Numbered from the stretch's first letter, positions 40,092-49,697 are shown. The stretch: DNA of 64,000 nt from Collimonas fungivorans Ter331 (GCF_000221045.1 NC_015856.1:3368542-3432541), one strand, 5' to 3'. Numbers and translations are program-made. Notes: a model not told the origin generated them from the letters alone.

Positions 40092-40715
40092 TTAGTTATT
40101 AGCATCAGGGGCAAATGTGGCCGGCCGTGCGTATTGCGCAGCGCTATAAAGGGAAGGAGAGAAACGTTGATGCGCCGTCAGATATTCATCCATCCGCGAA
40201 TCCCGCAGCACTACTCCGGAATGCGTGACGACATGATCGTCGCTGACCGCGGAAGCGGACGCCAGGGCGAGCTGCGGCGCTGCCGAAGGACCGCCGACGC
40301 CGACCACGGCCGTCTGCGGAGTGATGATGAACGCTGCAGCCGCTACCGCCGCAGCCGCCATGCCTGGCAAGGCAAAGCGCTTGATCGAACGTCTGACGCC
40401 TGTGCCACCGGCGTGGAGAGGCTGGCCGCCACCGACAGCAATCTGTTCCGATGGCTGCGAAGTGACGGCCAAGGGCGCGGCAATGATAGCCGGCTCAGCC
40501 TCCAACCGCGCCGCCATGCGGGCGGAAAAATCCGCACTCATGGTCAACGCCATATCGTCCGAACGCATAATGTCGCCTATCTGGTGATAGACGTCCCACG
40601 TGTCGCGGCCCTCTGCCTGACGCAAAGCCGCCAGCGCCATATCCACATAGGCGTTGGACAATTCCCCGTCAGCCAAGGCAGAGATCTGCTCTTGGGTTAT
40701 ATCTTTGGTATTCAT
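40092..40715 (-). CDS. rseA: Anti-sigmaE factor RseA/MucA
   Basis: A 207-residue anti-sigma factor. The N-terminal domain (EQISALADGELSNAYVDMAL then RDTWDVYHQIGDIMRSDD) binds RpoE; a single membrane segment follows at about residue 133 (GMAAAAVAAAAFIITP) with a periplasmic C-terminus. Regulated proteolysis would release sigmaE. Position directly after rpoE is canonical. Confidence 0.93.
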   Translation of the reverse strand: MNTKDITQEQISALADGELSNAYVDMALAALRQAEGRDTWDVYHQIGDIMRSDDMALTMSADFSARMAARLEAEPAIIAAPLAVTSQPSEQIAVGGGQPLHAGGTGVRRSIKRFALPGMAAAAVAAAAFIITPQTAVVGVGGPSAAPQLALASASAVSDDHVVTHSGVVLRDSRMDEYLTAHQRFSPSLYSAAQYARPATFAPDANN

Positions 40716-40769
40716 AAGTCACCTTAAAACCTGGCCAACCCCTTCGTTCCCGAAAAACCGCTATCTTTT

Positions 40770-41372
40770 TTACCAACGTTTGTCGATGGCCGTATCCAGC
40801 AATGGCCTCAACTTATCTGCGATAGCTTCCCGTGCTCTAAATATCCGACTGCGTACCGTTCCTATCGGACATCCCATTGCTTCAGCAATTTCGTCATAAC
40901 TCAATCCCTCAATCTCGCGCAAGGTAATCGCCGTACGCAGTTCCGCCGGCAGCGCCTCCATCGCAGTATTCACTGTTTGTGCTATCTGCTTGGTGGCCAG
41001 CAAGGATTCTGGAGTGTTTATATCCCTTAGTTGCTCGCCATCGTCAAAAGTTTCTGCTTCCTCTGAATTTGCCTCGGTTGAGGTCGGCGCCCTGCGCCCT
41101 TGCGTCACAAGATAGTTCTTAGCAGTATTAATGCCAATCCGATACAACCAGGTATAAAAGGCCGAGTCGCCCCTAAACTGAGGCAGCGCCCGGTAAGCCT
41201 TGATAAAGGCTTCCTGCACAACATCCTCGGCTTCTGCCTGGTCGCGCACCAGCCGCGAAACAAGACGCATCAGCTTGCGTTGGTATTTGATAACCAAGAG
41301 CTCGAACGCCTTCTTATCGCCACGCTGTACACGCTCGACAAGCAGTTGATCAATTTCGCGTTCTGTCGTCAA
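40770..41372 (-). CDS. rpoE: RNA polymerase sigma factor RpoE (AlgU)
   Basis: A 200-residue ECF sigma factor. Region 2 shows DKKAFELLVIKYQRKLMRLV and DVVQEAFIKAYRALPQFRGD; region 4 shows LREIEGLSYDEIAEAMGCPI with GTVRSRIFRAREA. It directs the envelope-stress regulon. The reading frame starts with a TTG at 41372, preceded by an AAGGGAA/GGGGA purine stretch; the residues that follow (TTEREIDQLLVERVQRGDKK) match the usual N-terminus, so the TTG start is accepted. Confidence 0.96.
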   Translation of the reverse strand: MTTEREIDQLLVERVQRGDKKAFELLVIKYQRKLMRLVSRLVRDQAEAEDVVQEAFIKAYRALPQFRGDSAFYTWLYRIGINTAKNYLVTQGRRAPTSTEANSEEAETFDDGEQLRDINTPESLLATKQIAQTVNTAMEALPAELRTAITLREIEGLSYDEIAEAMGCPIGTVRSRIFRAREAIADKLRPLLDTAIDKRW

Positions 41373-41416
41373 TCCCCATTCCCTTGTTTTGTTGCGACTT
41401 GCATACGGGCGCGAAA

Positions 41417-41443
41417 ATAGATAGCAAGCAATAACAAAAGTTC
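41417..41443 (-). promoter_or_regulatory. Candidate sigmaE-type autoregulatory promoter of rpoE
   Basis: On the minus strand GAACTT (41443-41438), a 16-base spacer and TCTAT (41421-41417) match the sigmaE consensus (GAACTT-N16-TCTGA) apart from the last two bases. It lies about 45 bases upstream of rpoE, where an autoregulated promoter is expected. Confidence 0.5.
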
Positions 41444-41484
41444 AATAACATGCTTATTCATTATCCAATCCAGAGAGTCCCGCT

Positions 41485-41967
41485 TTATTCGCCCGCGTTC
41501 GCCTGTGATGCAATCCAGCGACATGCCACGGATAAATTTCTGAAAGTATCGTGAGACACACAATCAGGCAGTATAGCGATTGTTCGGACCGAGCCGCTAT
41601 CCAATCGAAGGCGCAGCAGCAGTAAATGTGACCAGAGAGTGGTGCCTTCAAGCAATTTCGCTGGCGATGGCATCTGTTTTGCAGTGGGCGCGGCTTGTGC
41701 AGTTGCCATATCGGCAATCCTGAGGCGGCCGCTTCCGGAAATATCGATGTGAACTGCGTGTCTGCTACGATAGTAGCGCGTTATTCCGCAAATAGCCGCT
41801 GCCAAACACAGCAGGGCCAGAGCAAGGCGCTCGGGTAACGCCAGATCGCCGACAACGCCGGCGGCAATCAGGCCCCCTGTCGATGCGGCCAGCAGACATT
41901 GCAGACCAACCAGCGCCGACAATATCTTGGAGGGCTGGATCACGGCTGACAGGGAGATCGACATCAT
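41485..41967 (-). CDS. YgfX-like small membrane protein
   Basis: About 160 residues: two adjacent membrane segments (ILSALVGLQCLLAASTGGLI; LALALLCLAAAICGIT), then a soluble part with VHIDISGSGRLRI and WSHLLLLRLRLDSGSVRTIA, including a C-terminal ILPDCVSHDTFRNLSVACRW. This layout matches the YgfX family. The place between fabF and rpoE is conserved in betaproteobacteria. Starts at 41967 or 41964 are both possible; the frame continues upstream into the MITE-like element, which is not native coding sequence. Confidence 0.72.
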   Translation of the reverse strand: MMSISLSAVIQPSKILSALVGLQCLLAASTGGLIAAGVVGDLALPERLALALLCLAAAICGITRYYRSRHAVHIDISGSGRLRIADMATAQAAPTAKQMPSPAKLLEGTTLWSHLLLLRLRLDSGSVRTIAILPDCVSHDTFRNLSVACRWIASQANAGE

Positions 41968-41985
41968 GACGGGTTTAAAACGAAT

Positions 41986-42017
41986 TTCGAACCGGCATCC
42001 GCGGAGGCCGGTTCGAA
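41986..42017 (-). terminator. Terminator-like palindrome downstream of fabF
   Basis: Arms TTCGAACCGGC (41986-41996) and GCCGGTTCGAA (42007-42017) are perfectly complementary with a 10-base GC-rich loop. On the minus strand the stem runs into ATTCGTTTTAAA. It probably ended the fabF transcript before the MITE-like element moved in between. Confidence 0.55.
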
Positions 42018-42032
42018 GCCTGCGGCAAAAAT

Positions 42033-42196
42033 TAGTGTAGCGTTTCGCACATAATGACACTTAATAAACGGCGTCTTTTCGCGCCATGCGTCGTTGCAAA
42101 TCCTCGCGATAGTCCCGCTATCGCTCCGGTTTGCGCCTAGCCTGACACGAAAATACACCATTTCTTAAGCGCCATTACGTGTGAAACACTACACTA
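42033..42196 (-). mobile_element. MITE-like element, copy 2 (fabF 3' end)
   Basis: A 164-bp element related to 28334-28526 but inverted and about 30 bases shorter inside. Ends begin TAGTGTAGCGTTTCGCACAT and, on the other strand, TAGTGTAGTGTTTCACAC. The inner region carries GCGATAG...CTATCGC. The outer TAG at 42196-42194 is also the fabF stop codon, so the insertion lies exactly at the end of the fabF frame. Confidence 0.8.
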
Positions 42197-43435
42197 GATT
42201 TTGCCAAAAACCAGGGTGCCATTCGTGCCGCCAAAGCCGAATGAGTTTTTGACCGCGATGTCTATTTTCATGTCGCGCGCGGTATTGGCGCAGTAATCAA
42301 GATCGCATTCAGGATCCTGGTTGAAAATATTGGTGGTCGGCGGCGAGATCTGATTGTGCAAGGCCAGCACGGTAAACACCGACTCCAGGCCACCGGCGCC
42401 GCCCAGTAAATGGCCGGTCATCGACTTGGTCGAATTGACCACCAGTTTATAAGCATGGTCGCCGAAAGCCGCCTTGATCGCTTCGGTTTCATTCTTGTCG
42501 CCAGGAGGGGTCGAAGTACCGTGCGCATTCAGGTACTGCACCTGGTCAGGGTTGATGCCGGCATCGCGCAAGGCGTTGCCTATGCAGCGACGCGGACCGT
42601 CCAGGCTTGGCGCAGTCATGTGGTAAGCATCGCCGCTCATGCCGAAGCCGAGCAGTTCCGCGTAAATCTTGGCGCCGCGCGCCTTGGCGTGTTCGTATTC
42701 TTCGAGCACCAGCACGCCGGCGCCTTCGCCCAATACAAAACCGTCGCGGTCCTTGTCCCACGGGCGCGAGGCGGTAGCGGGATCGTCGTTACGCGTCGAC
42801 AAGGCGCGCGCCGACGCAAAACCGCCAACCCCCAGCGGCGACACGCTTGATTCCGCACCGCCGGCGATCATCACGTCAGCATCGCCATACTGGATCATGC
42901 GGCCGGCTGCGCCGATGGAATGCAAGCCCGTGGTGCAGGCAGTCACGATCGCCAGATTCGGTCCTTTCAGACCGTATTTGATCGACAGGTTGCCGGAAAT
43001 CATGTTAATGATCGATGCCGGGATGAAGAACGGACTGATCCGGCGCGGGCCGCGAGCGGTCAGTTCGGCATGCGTTTCTTCGATCAACGGCAAGCCGCCA
43101 ATGCCGGAGCCGATGATGACGCCAATCCGCTCAGCATTAGCTTCAGTTACTTCCAGGCCACTGTCTTGCATCGCCTGCATCCCCGCCGCCATGCCATAGT
43201 GGATAAAGGTATCCATATGCCGTGCTTCTCTGGCGGGAATGTAATCCTCGATATTGAAGCCCTTCACTTCTCCCGCAAAACGCGTGGAAAGAGCGGCAGC
43301 GTCAAACTTAGTGATGGCTGCGATCCCTGATTTGCCTGAGATAATCGCATTCCACGCATCGGCAATCGTATTGCCGACCGGTGAAATGCAACCCAGGCCA
43401 GTGATCACAACGCGACGTTCACGTGTGCGGTTCAA
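42194..43435 (-). CDS. fabF: Beta-ketoacyl-ACP synthase II
   Basis: A 413-residue condensing enzyme for fatty-acid elongation. Active-site Cys in [13 protein letters not shown], His in [16 protein letters not shown], and Lys/His in [13 protein letters not shown] are intact. It ends [16 protein letters not shown], matching the natural end of E. coli FabF, even though its TAG stop is contributed by the MITE-like element. Follows acpP on the minus strand. Confidence 0.96.
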   Translation of the reverse strand: MNRTRERRVVITGLGCISPVGNTIADAWNAIISGKSGIAAITKFDAAALSTRFAGEVKGFNIEDYIPAREARHMDTFIHYGMAAGMQAMQDSGLEVTEANAERIGVIIGSGIGGLPLIEETHAELTARGPRRISPFFIPASIINMISGNLSIKYGLKGPNLAIVTACTTGLHSIGAAGRMIQYGDADVMIAGGAESSVSPLGVGGFASARALSTRNDDPATASRPWDKDRDGFVLGEGAGVLVLEEYEHAKARGAKIYAELLGFGMSGDAYHMTAPSLDGPRRCIGNALRDAGINPDQVQYLNAHGTSTPPGDKNETEAIKAAFGDHAYKLVVNSTKSMTGHLLGGAGGLESVFTVLALHNQISPPTTNIFNQDPECDLDYCANTARDMKIDIAVKNSFGFGGTNGTLVFGKI

Positions 43436-43465
43436 GCGGTTCTCCCGGATACATTCAAAGCTTGC

Positions 43466-43705
43466 TTAGGCCTTAACGTGAGCCGTAGCGTAATCGATAG
43501 CCTGTTGCACTGTAGTGATCTTTTCAGCTTGTTCGTCAGGGATTTCCATTTCGAACTCATCTTCCAGCGCCATCACCAGTTCAACTGTGTCGAGCGAATC
43601 AGCACCCAGATCGTTGACAAACGACGACTCGGTCTTGATGTCAGCTTCTGCGACGCCCAGTTGCTCAGCGACGATTTTTTTAACGCGTTGTTCGATATCG
43701 GACAT
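43466..43705 (-). CDS. acpP: Acyl carrier protein
   Basis: A 79-residue ACP. The phosphopantetheine Ser lies in [20 protein letters not shown], and [20 protein letters not shown] is a typical start, with AATGGAGG just upstream of the ATG. A 179-base gap separates it from fabG and probably holds a dedicated promoter, in keeping with the high demand for ACP. Confidence 0.98.
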   Translation of the reverse strand: MSDIEQRVKKIVAEQLGVAEADIKTESSFVNDLGADSLDTVELVMALEDEFEMEIPDEQAEKITTVQQAIDYATAHVKA

Positions 43706-43782
43706 GTGATGCCTCCATTAGGTTACAGAAAGTGCGCGCATTTTAGCAGGTTTGCGCATTGAAAATTTACTTTCGACATTAG

Positions 43783-43810
43783 TCTTTAATATTTAATAAA
43801 ACTACGTCAA
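43783..43810 (-). promoter_or_regulatory. Possible sigma70 promoter of acpP
   Basis: Within the very AT-rich fabG-acpP gap, minus-strand TTGACG (43810-43805) and TAAAGA (43788-43783) are separated by 16 bases. The -35 is good and the -10 weak. A second -10-like TAAAAT lies nearer the gene at 43745-43740. Confidence 0.35.
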
Positions 43811-43884
43811 AAGCTTCTAAATAGATACAACTTACATTTAACTCTGAAATAAGCCCAGAACTGCAAACTTGCTTCAGTGCATGA

Positions 43885-44655
43885 TCAACTCATGTACATG
43901 CCGCCATTTACGTGCAAAGTGCTGCCCGTAATGTAGCTGGCCTGCGGCGACGCCAGGAAAACCACGGCCGCCGCCACCTCTTCCGCAGCGCCCAGCCGCC
44001 CCAGCGGGATCTGCTGCAGCAATGCCGCGTGCTGCTCTTCGCCCAGGGCCTTGGTCATGTCGGTATCGATAAAACCGGGCGCAACGCAGTTGACCGTGAT
44101 ATTGCGGCTGCCGATCTCGCGCGCCAGCGCACGGCTCATGCCGGAAACGCCGGCCTTGGCTGCAGCATAATTCATTTGCCCCGGATTGCCGGCCGAACCG
44201 ACCACCGAAGTGATATTGATGATGCGGCCATGCTTGGCCTTCATCATGCCACGCAAGACGGCGCGCGACAAACGCGCCACCGCGGTCAGGTTGGTCGAAA
44301 TGACGGCGTCCCAGTCCTCGTCCTTCATGCGCATCGCCAGCTGGTCCTTGGTGATGCCTGCATTATTGACAAGAATCGACAATCCGCCGAACTCCTTGTG
44401 CGCCAGCTCGACCGCCGCCGCACAGCCGGCTGCGTCGTTCACATCGAGCACGATGCCGCGGCCGTTTCCCGGCTGGCTGGCCTCCAGGTATTCCGAAATT
44501 GCCGCCGCACCCGCCTCCGAAGTTGCCGTGCCGACCACCTTGGCACCACGCTGCAGCAACTGCAGCGCAATGGCCCGGCCGATGCCGCGCGATGCGCCGG
44601 TGACCAACGCTACCTGGCCGATTAAATCCTGTAAAACGGTATTTGGTAAAGTCAC
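43885..44655 (-). CDS. fabG: 3-oxoacyl-ACP reductase FabG
   Basis: A 256-residue short-chain dehydrogenase. NADPH-binding VTGASRGIGRAIA, NNAGITKDQL, catalytic Ser in INITSVVGSAG and Tyr/Lys in YAAAKAG are intact. It reduces 3-ketoacyl-ACP in each elongation cycle. ATGA overlap with fabD. Confidence 0.96.
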   Translation of the reverse strand: MTLPNTVLQDLIGQVALVTGASRGIGRAIALQLLQRGAKVVGTATSEAGAAAISEYLEASQPGNGRGIVLDVNDAAGCAAAVELAHKEFGGLSILVNNAGITKDQLAMRMKDEDWDAVISTNLTAVARLSRAVLRGMMKAKHGRIINITSVVGSAGNPGQMNYAAAKAGVSGMSRALAREIGSRNITVNCVAPGFIDTDMTKALGEEQHAALLQQIPLGRLGAAEEVAAAVVFLASPQASYITGSTLHVNGGMYMS

Positions 44656-45584
44656 TTGAAAGTCTCCAACATTTTATCCAGTGACGCCTGGTCGACAATC
44701 ATGTCGCCGATCAGGCTGTCATTAATACGCTTGGTCAGGCCAGCAAGAACCTTGCCCGGACCGCATTCCACCACATGGGTGACGCCTTCGGCGGCAATCT
44801 TCTGCACCGTTTCCACCCAGCGCACCGGGCTGGCCGCCTGCCGCACCAGCGCATCCTTGATGGCTGCCGGATCATTGACGATGGCGACATCGACGTTATT
44901 GATCAGCGCAATCTGCGGTGCAGCGAAAACCAGGCCTTGCATGTATTCGCGCAAACGGTCCGATGCCGGCTTCAGCAACGAGGAATGAAATGGGGCCGAT
45001 ACCGGCAATGGCAAGGCGCGTTTCGCCCCTTTTTCCTTGGCGGCGACGCAAGCGCGTTCGATCGCCCCCTTATGGCCGGCGATGACCACCTGCGCCGGCG
45101 CATTGAAATTCACCGCCTCGACGATTTCGCCCTGGGCCGCGGCCGCGCAGACCGCACGCACGTCCTCATCCGACAAGCCGAGGATAACCGCCATGCCACC
45201 CTGCCCGACCGGCACCGCCTGCTGCATCGCCTGCGCCCGGAACCGCACCAGCGGCACGGCATCCTTGAACGCGATCACACCGGCGGCAACCAGCGCCGAA
45301 TACTCGCCCAGGCTGTGCCCGGCGACCAGCGCCGGCGCCTTGCCGCCCGCAGCCAGCCAGGCCCGATAGCAGGCGACCGCCGCGGTCAGCATGACCGGCT
45401 GCGTGTTGGTAGTCAGGTCCAGCTCTTCTTTCGGCCCTTCGGCAATCAGCTTGCCGAGATCGAACTTCAGCGCCTCGGAAGCCTCTGCGACAGTATCTTT
45501 TACTACCGGGTTATCGGCAAAACCGTTCAGCATGCCAACGGCTTGCGAACCCTGGCCCGGAAAAACAAACGCGAATTTATTCAT
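44652..45584 (-). CDS. fabD: Malonyl-CoA:ACP transacylase
   Basis: A 310-residue transacylase. The nucleophile Ser lies in VAGHSLGEYSALVAAG, with FVFPGQGSQAVGM at the start and the catalytic His in PVSAPFHSSLL. It loads malonyl groups on AcpP. A 190-base gap with an inverted-repeat element separates it from fabH, unlike the tight coupling elsewhere in this cluster. Confidence 0.96.
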   Translation of the reverse strand: MNKFAFVFPGQGSQAVGMLNGFADNPVVKDTVAEASEALKFDLGKLIAEGPKEELDLTTNTQPVMLTAAVACYRAWLAAGGKAPALVAGHSLGEYSALVAAGVIAFKDAVPLVRFRAQAMQQAVPVGQGGMAVILGLSDEDVRAVCAAAAQGEIVEAVNFNAPAQVVIAGHKGAIERACVAAKEKGAKRALPLPVSAPFHSSLLKPASDRLREYMQGLVFAAPQIALINNVDVAIVNDPAAIKDALVRQAASPVRWVETVQKIAAEGVTHVVECGPGKVLAGLTKRINDSLIGDMIVDQASLDKMLETFK

Positions 45585-45633
45585 GCCTTACCTAAATGGG
45601 TATCAAATTTATTAAACACATGCTTACAGTAGC

Positions 45634-45777
45634 TTAGGAGGCCTTTAAAGACCGTAGCCTCAGCTACGCTGACTTGGCCCAAGGTCTGTCCGAGAAGCGC
45701 AGCTGTACGGAGGTACAGCCCAGGGCAGAGATTGGCGCACTTGTAAACCTTGCAGTAGGTCCTTAAAGGTCTCCTTA
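45634..45777. repeat. Inverted-repeat element between fabH and fabD
   Basis: A 144-bp segment bounded by imperfect inverted repeats: TTAGGAGGCCTTTAAAGACC (45634-45653) and GGTCCTTAAAGGTCTCCTTA (45758-45777), 17 of 20 matching. Internal hairpins are CGTAGC-CTCA-GCTACG and GCTGTAC-GGAG-GTACAGC. The right arm includes the fabH stop codon. It is unrelated in sequence to the MITE-like pair. Either a second non-autonomous element or a structured RNA. Confidence 0.55.
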
Positions 45778-46761
45778 CATGCGGGCCAGGATCGCACCCC
45801 ATGTAAAGCCGCCGCCTACGCCTTCCATCATGACGTTGTGGCCGGGCTTGACGCGGCCATCGCGTACCGCCTGGTCCAGCGCCAGCGGAATCGAAGCCGC
45901 CGAAGTATTGCCATGCTGGTCGACCGTCACCACCATGCGCTCGTTGTCCAGGCCCAGCTTGCGGGCGGTGCTTTGCATGATGCGGATATTGGCCTGGTGC
46001 GGAATCAGCCAGTCGATCTCGGAGGCCGACATGCCGGCCATCTGCAAGGTTTCGTTGGCGACTTTTTCCAGTACCGAGACCGCCAGCTTGAACACCGCCT
46101 GGCCGTCCATGTACAGATAAGCGCTGCCCTCGACCACGCCGGCATTGACCTTGCCCGGAACGCACAGGATGTCCTTGTGGCGGCCGTCGGCGTGCAGCTT
46201 GGTGGCGAGAATGCCCGGCTCGGCGGAAGCAGTCATGACCACCGCGCCGGCGCCGTCGCCGAACAGCACGCAAGTGGTGCGGTCTTCAAAATTCAGGATC
46301 CGCGAAAAAACCTCGGTGCCGATCACCAGCACGTTCTTGTGCGCGCCGGACTTGATGAAACTGTCCGCGATCGAGACTGCATACACAAACCCGCTGCATA
46401 CCGCCTGCACGTCAAACGCCGCACCGCCGTTGACGATGCCGAGCTTTTGCTGCACTACGCAGGCAGTGCTGGGGAAACCGCCGAAATGATCGGGAGTCGA
46501 GGTGGCGACGATCACCAGGTCGATATCGTCGGGCTGCATGCGCGCCATGTCCAGCGCCTGCCTGGCTGCGGCTACCGCGAGATCGCTGGATTGCACATCG
46601 GCTTCAGCGTAATGGCGCGCGGCGATGCCGCTGCGCGAGAAAATCCATTCGTGCGACGTCTCTATGCCCTTCTCGGCAAGCTGCGCAGTGAGTTCCTGGT
46701 TGCTTACCCGTTTCGGCGGCAAATAGCTGCCGGTACCGACAATTTTGCTATATGTAGTCAT
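45775..46761 (-). CDS. fabH: Beta-ketoacyl-ACP synthase III
   Basis: A 328-residue initiating condensing enzyme joining acetyl-CoA and malonyl-ACP. Active-site Cys in [13 protein letters not shown], His in [13 protein letters not shown] and Asn in [15 protein letters not shown] are present. ATGA overlap with plsX. Its stop lies inside the inverted-repeat element. Confidence 0.96.
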   Translation of the reverse strand: MTTYSKIVGTGSYLPPKRVSNQELTAQLAEKGIETSHEWIFSRSGIAARHYAEADVQSSDLAVAAARQALDMARMQPDDIDLVIVATSTPDHFGGFPSTACVVQQKLGIVNGGAAFDVQAVCSGFVYAVSIADSFIKSGAHKNVLVIGTEVFSRILNFEDRTTCVLFGDGAGAVVMTASAEPGILATKLHADGRHKDILCVPGKVNAGVVEGSAYLYMDGQAVFKLAVSVLEKVANETLQMAGMSASEIDWLIPHQANIRIMQSTARKLGLDNERMVVTVDQHGNTSAASIPLALDQAVRDGRVKPGHNVMMEGVGGGFTWGAILARM

Positions 46762-47858
46762 GCTGTCTTTTGTTGGGTTGATTCAGTATTAACGATTTCG
46801 CCCGATCCGCCATTCGCGCCATCCGGGGTGTCGGCCTGCGGCATCAGCTCCGCAATCGTGGTCGCAATACGAGACAATACATCATATTTGGCTGCATCGA
46901 ATGCACGCTGTATGGCCCACTCGTAGCCATAGGCGTCGGCGCCGCCGTGACTCTTGAAAACCAGTCCGCGCAAACCCAGCAGGCTGGCGCCGTTATAGCG
47001 CGAAGGATTGAGGCGGCGCGAGATGGCCTTGATGGCGCCGCGGGCGATGACGGCGCCCAGCATGTTCAGGAGGCCGCTCTTGAATTCGGTCGTTAAGACG
47101 GTCTTGACGAAACGGCCCAGGCCCTCGGAAGCCTTGAGCGTGACATTGCCGACAAAACCGTCGCAGACGACGATGTCGGTGGTGCCTTCGAAGATATCGT
47201 TGCCTTCGACATTGCCGTAGAAATTCAGGATGCCTTTTTCATGGTCGGCGCGCAGCAGCTCCGCCGTCTGCTTGACCACTTCATTGCCCTTGATCGCTTC
47301 TTCGCCGACATTCAGCAAACCGATCGTCGGCCGCGGCTTGCCTTCCATGGCCGACACCAGGGCCGATCCCATCAAGGCAAACTGGTGCAGATGCACAGGT
47401 TCGCAATCGACGTTGGCGCCCAGGTCGAGCATGTAAGTCGGACCGTCTTTCTGGTTGGGGAGGATGGTGCAGATCGCCGGGCGGTCGACGCCGTGCAAGG
47501 TCTTCAGCAGATAGCGGGAAACAGCCATCAGGGCGCCGGTATTGCCGGCCGACACGCATGCCTGCACTTGCTGGTCTTTGACCAGGCGCAGGGCGACACG
47601 CATCGAGGAATCTTTTTTGCGGCGTAATGCGGTTTCGATGGAATCGTCCATCGTCACCACTTCGGATGCATGGTGCACCGATAAACGCGGATGGGAACTC
47701 GCCTTGTGCTTTTTCAGTTGCGCCCGGATTTCTTCCTCGAGGCCAACCAGCACCAACTCGGCCTCAGGCTCGCGGTTGGCAAATGAAACTGCAGCAGGAA
47801 CGGTAACCGACGGGCCGTGATCGCCACCCATGCAGTCGATAGAAATTTTGATTGTCAT
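46758..47858 (-). CDS. plsX: Phosphate acyltransferase PlsX
   Basis: A 366-residue acyl-ACP:phosphate acyltransferase that makes acyl phosphate for phospholipid synthesis. The N-terminus [19 protein letters not shown] and [20 protein letters not shown] are diagnostic. About 25 extra C-terminal residues ([20 protein letters not shown]) look disordered. It starts the plsX-fabHDG-acpP-fabF group downstream of rpmF. Confidence 0.95.
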   Translation of the reverse strand: MTIKISIDCMGGDHGPSVTVPAAVSFANREPEAELVLVGLEEEIRAQLKKHKASSHPRLSVHHASEVVTMDDSIETALRRKKDSSMRVALRLVKDQQVQACVSAGNTGALMAVSRYLLKTLHGVDRPAICTILPNQKDGPTYMLDLGANVDCEPVHLHQFALMGSALVSAMEGKPRPTIGLLNVGEEAIKGNEVVKQTAELLRADHEKGILNFYGNVEGNDIFEGTTDIVVCDGFVGNVTLKASEGLGRFVKTVLTTEFKSGLLNMLGAVIARGAIKAISRRLNPSRYNGASLLGLRGLVFKSHGGADAYGYEWAIQRAFDAAKYDVLSRIATTIAELMPQADTPDGANGGSGEIVNTESTQQKTA

Positions 47859-48010
47859 TGTTTTGATTCAGTGCCTACTCTAAGCCGTATTATGAGGCAG
47901 ATTGGGCGCGATTCAAAATGACGCAAGGAAGGATGTGTCGGCATACAAAAACGGCGCCCTGAGAAACTCATCGCGCCGCCTTCGACCTGCATCGCAAGAA
48001 CAAGTAAGTA

Positions 48011-48193
48011 TTACTCGTCGTTCTTGGTCTTCAACACTTTACGGCCACGGTAAAAGCCGTTCGGGCTGATGTGGTGGCGCAGATGTGTTTCACCAGTCGT
48101 TGGCTCGATAGCCAGCGGAGGTGCAACCAGAAAATCGTGGGCACGGTGCATGCCGCGCTTCGATGGGGTCTTCTTATTTTGTTGAACTGCCAT
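48011..48193 (-). CDS. rpmF: 50S ribosomal protein L32
   Basis: Encodes 60 residues, beginning [20 protein letters not shown] and ending [12 protein letters not shown], full-length L32 of the zinc-free type (no CxxC pairs). The order yceD-rpmF-plsX-fab is conserved across proteobacteria and links ribosome and lipid synthesis. Confidence 0.97.
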   Translation of the reverse strand: MAVQQNKKTPSKRGMHRAHDFLVAPPLAIEPTTGETHLRHHISPNGFYRGRKVLKTKNDE

Positions 48194-48395
48194 GATAACT
48201 CCTGCTTTCTTAAGATCTTAAAGTTTAACATATCCAACCCTCAGAACAGGGAAAGGCTGGATATTCCTGCCGCGTTTGTGCGCGGATTTTACTACCTATT
48301 GCCACACCTTAGTCACACGGAATCACATTCATGTGAAAATCAGCGCGACAAATTTACCGCAATTCTTTACTAAATCCATTTACTGCCGCTGCTAT

Positions 48396-48896
48396 TTACT
48401 GCTGCTTCAAATTCTTGAGCATCGCGAACGGCGACTCTTTCTTGGCGCTTTTCAGGCCCTCAAGCGCAGACTGGTCCGGGCAAACCGGATGTTTCGGCGA
48501 CAGCGGCAAGGCCAGCAGCGCCTCATCTTCAACCAGCTCTACGATATTCAGTGTTTTAGTGCCGACGATGACATCAATCTCGTCATTATCAAGCAGCGCA
48601 TCGATTGCATCGGCGCTTTCTTCGTCTTTTGCCAGCACCAGCACCGATTCCGAATCGATATCGAAAGCGAACGACGTCAGGCAGCGCTGGCACATGATCT
48701 TGGTCGAACCGCTGACAGTGAGCGTCAGTTGCGGATGCCCTAACTGATCGGCGCCGCCAGCCAGGACCCAGTGCAGGGCGCCGGAGCGATCCGCAGTCTC
48801 AGCCGAGAGGCGGCTCAGATCGGCCACCAGCGTATCGCCTTCACGGCGCTCTTTATGGCGCGCATACTCAAACGCGTCGATGACAAAAGCACTCAT
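48396..48896 (-). CDS. yceD: YceD-family (DUF177) protein
   Basis: A 166-residue DUF177 protein with the CxxC pair in KIMCQRCLTSFAF and the acidic segment NIVELVEDEALLALPLSPKH. In bacteria and plastids this family is tied to 23S rRNA accumulation. ATG 48896 (MSAFVIDAFEYARHK) is chosen over an upstream frame start at 48956. First gene before rpmF, divergent from maf. Confidence 0.9.
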   Translation of the reverse strand: MSAFVIDAFEYARHKERREGDTLVADLSRLSAETADRSGALHWVLAGGADQLGHPQLTLTVSGSTKIMCQRCLTSFAFDIDSESVLVLAKDEESADAIDALLDNDEIDVIVGTKTLNIVELVEDEALLALPLSPKHPVCPDQSALEGLKSAKKESPFAMLKNLKQQ

Positions 48897-49046
48897 AGTC
48901 AAGAAGCCGAACCCGGAAAACCTGCGATAATAACAGCCTTTTCCCTTATTCGTCAAAGTGTTAGCGCGTTTTCCGCACTTTGGCCGCCATTTGCAGGGAT
49001 TTTACCGTTCTGCAATCGCAGAAACAACCAATAAGCAACAAAAACC

Positions 49047-49697
49047 ATGGCTTCTTTACAACAGACCACCTCTTCCACGACATCCCTGCCGCGCCTGATC
49101 CTCGGTTCCAGCTCGAAATACCGCAAGGAACTGCTTTCCCGGCTGCACGTCCCGTTTGACGTGATCGTGCCGGATATCGACGAAACGCCCCATCCTGGCG
49201 AGAGTCCGCAAGCCACCGCCCTGCGCCTGGCCCTGGAAAAGGCGCGCAGCGTGGCGCTGGCGGCGCCAAATGCGCTGGTGATCGGCTCCGACCAGGTGGC
49301 GACGCTGGACGACGAGCAGATCGGCAAGCCCGGCAATCACGAGAACGCCCTGGCGCAGCTGCAAAAGATGCGCGGCCGCCGCGTCATTTTCCACACCGCC
49401 CTGTGCCTGTGGGATAGCCGCCACAGCCAGCCCGAGCAAGCCGTGCAGATAGAAAACATCCAGACCTTCGTCACTTTCCGCGACTTGCCCGACGCCGAGC
49501 TGGACGCCTACTTGCGCATCGAACAACCCTACGACTGCGCCGGCAGCGCAAAAAATGAAGGGCTGGGCATCGCCATCCTGGAAAAAATCGAAAGCACCGA
49601 TCCGACTGCCCTCACCGGTTTGCCATTAATCGCGCTGACCGGTATGCTGCGCCGCGCTGCCTTCCCATTTTTCCGCACTCCCATTTTCACTAAATAG
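49047..49697 (+). CDS. maf: Maf-family nucleotide pyrophosphatase (YceF type)
   Basis: A 216-residue Maf protein. Motifs SSSKYRKELL, DIDETPHPGESP, VIGSDQVATLDDEQIGKPG, CAGSAKNEGLGI and GLPLIAL match the YceF subgroup, which hydrolyses 7-methyl-GTP, more than the dTTP/UTP-cleaving YhdE subgroup. It cleans modified nucleotides from the pool. Divergent from yceD, as in E. coli. Confidence 0.92.
   Translation: MASLQQTTSSTTSLPRLILGSSSKYRKELLSRLHVPFDVIVPDIDETPHPGESPQATALRLALEKARSVALAAPNALVIGSDQVATLDDEQIGKPGNHENALAQLQKMRGRRVIFHTALCLWDSRHSQPEQAVQIENIQTFVTFRDLPDAELDAYLRIEQPYDCAGSAKNEGLGIAILEKIESTDPTALTGLPLIALTGMLRRAAFPFFRTPIFTK

Noticed and set aside
45581-46273. 230-codon minus-strand frame overlapping fabH and the fabH-fabD gap
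   Set aside because: Out-of-frame shadow of fabH continuing by chance through the inverted-repeat element.
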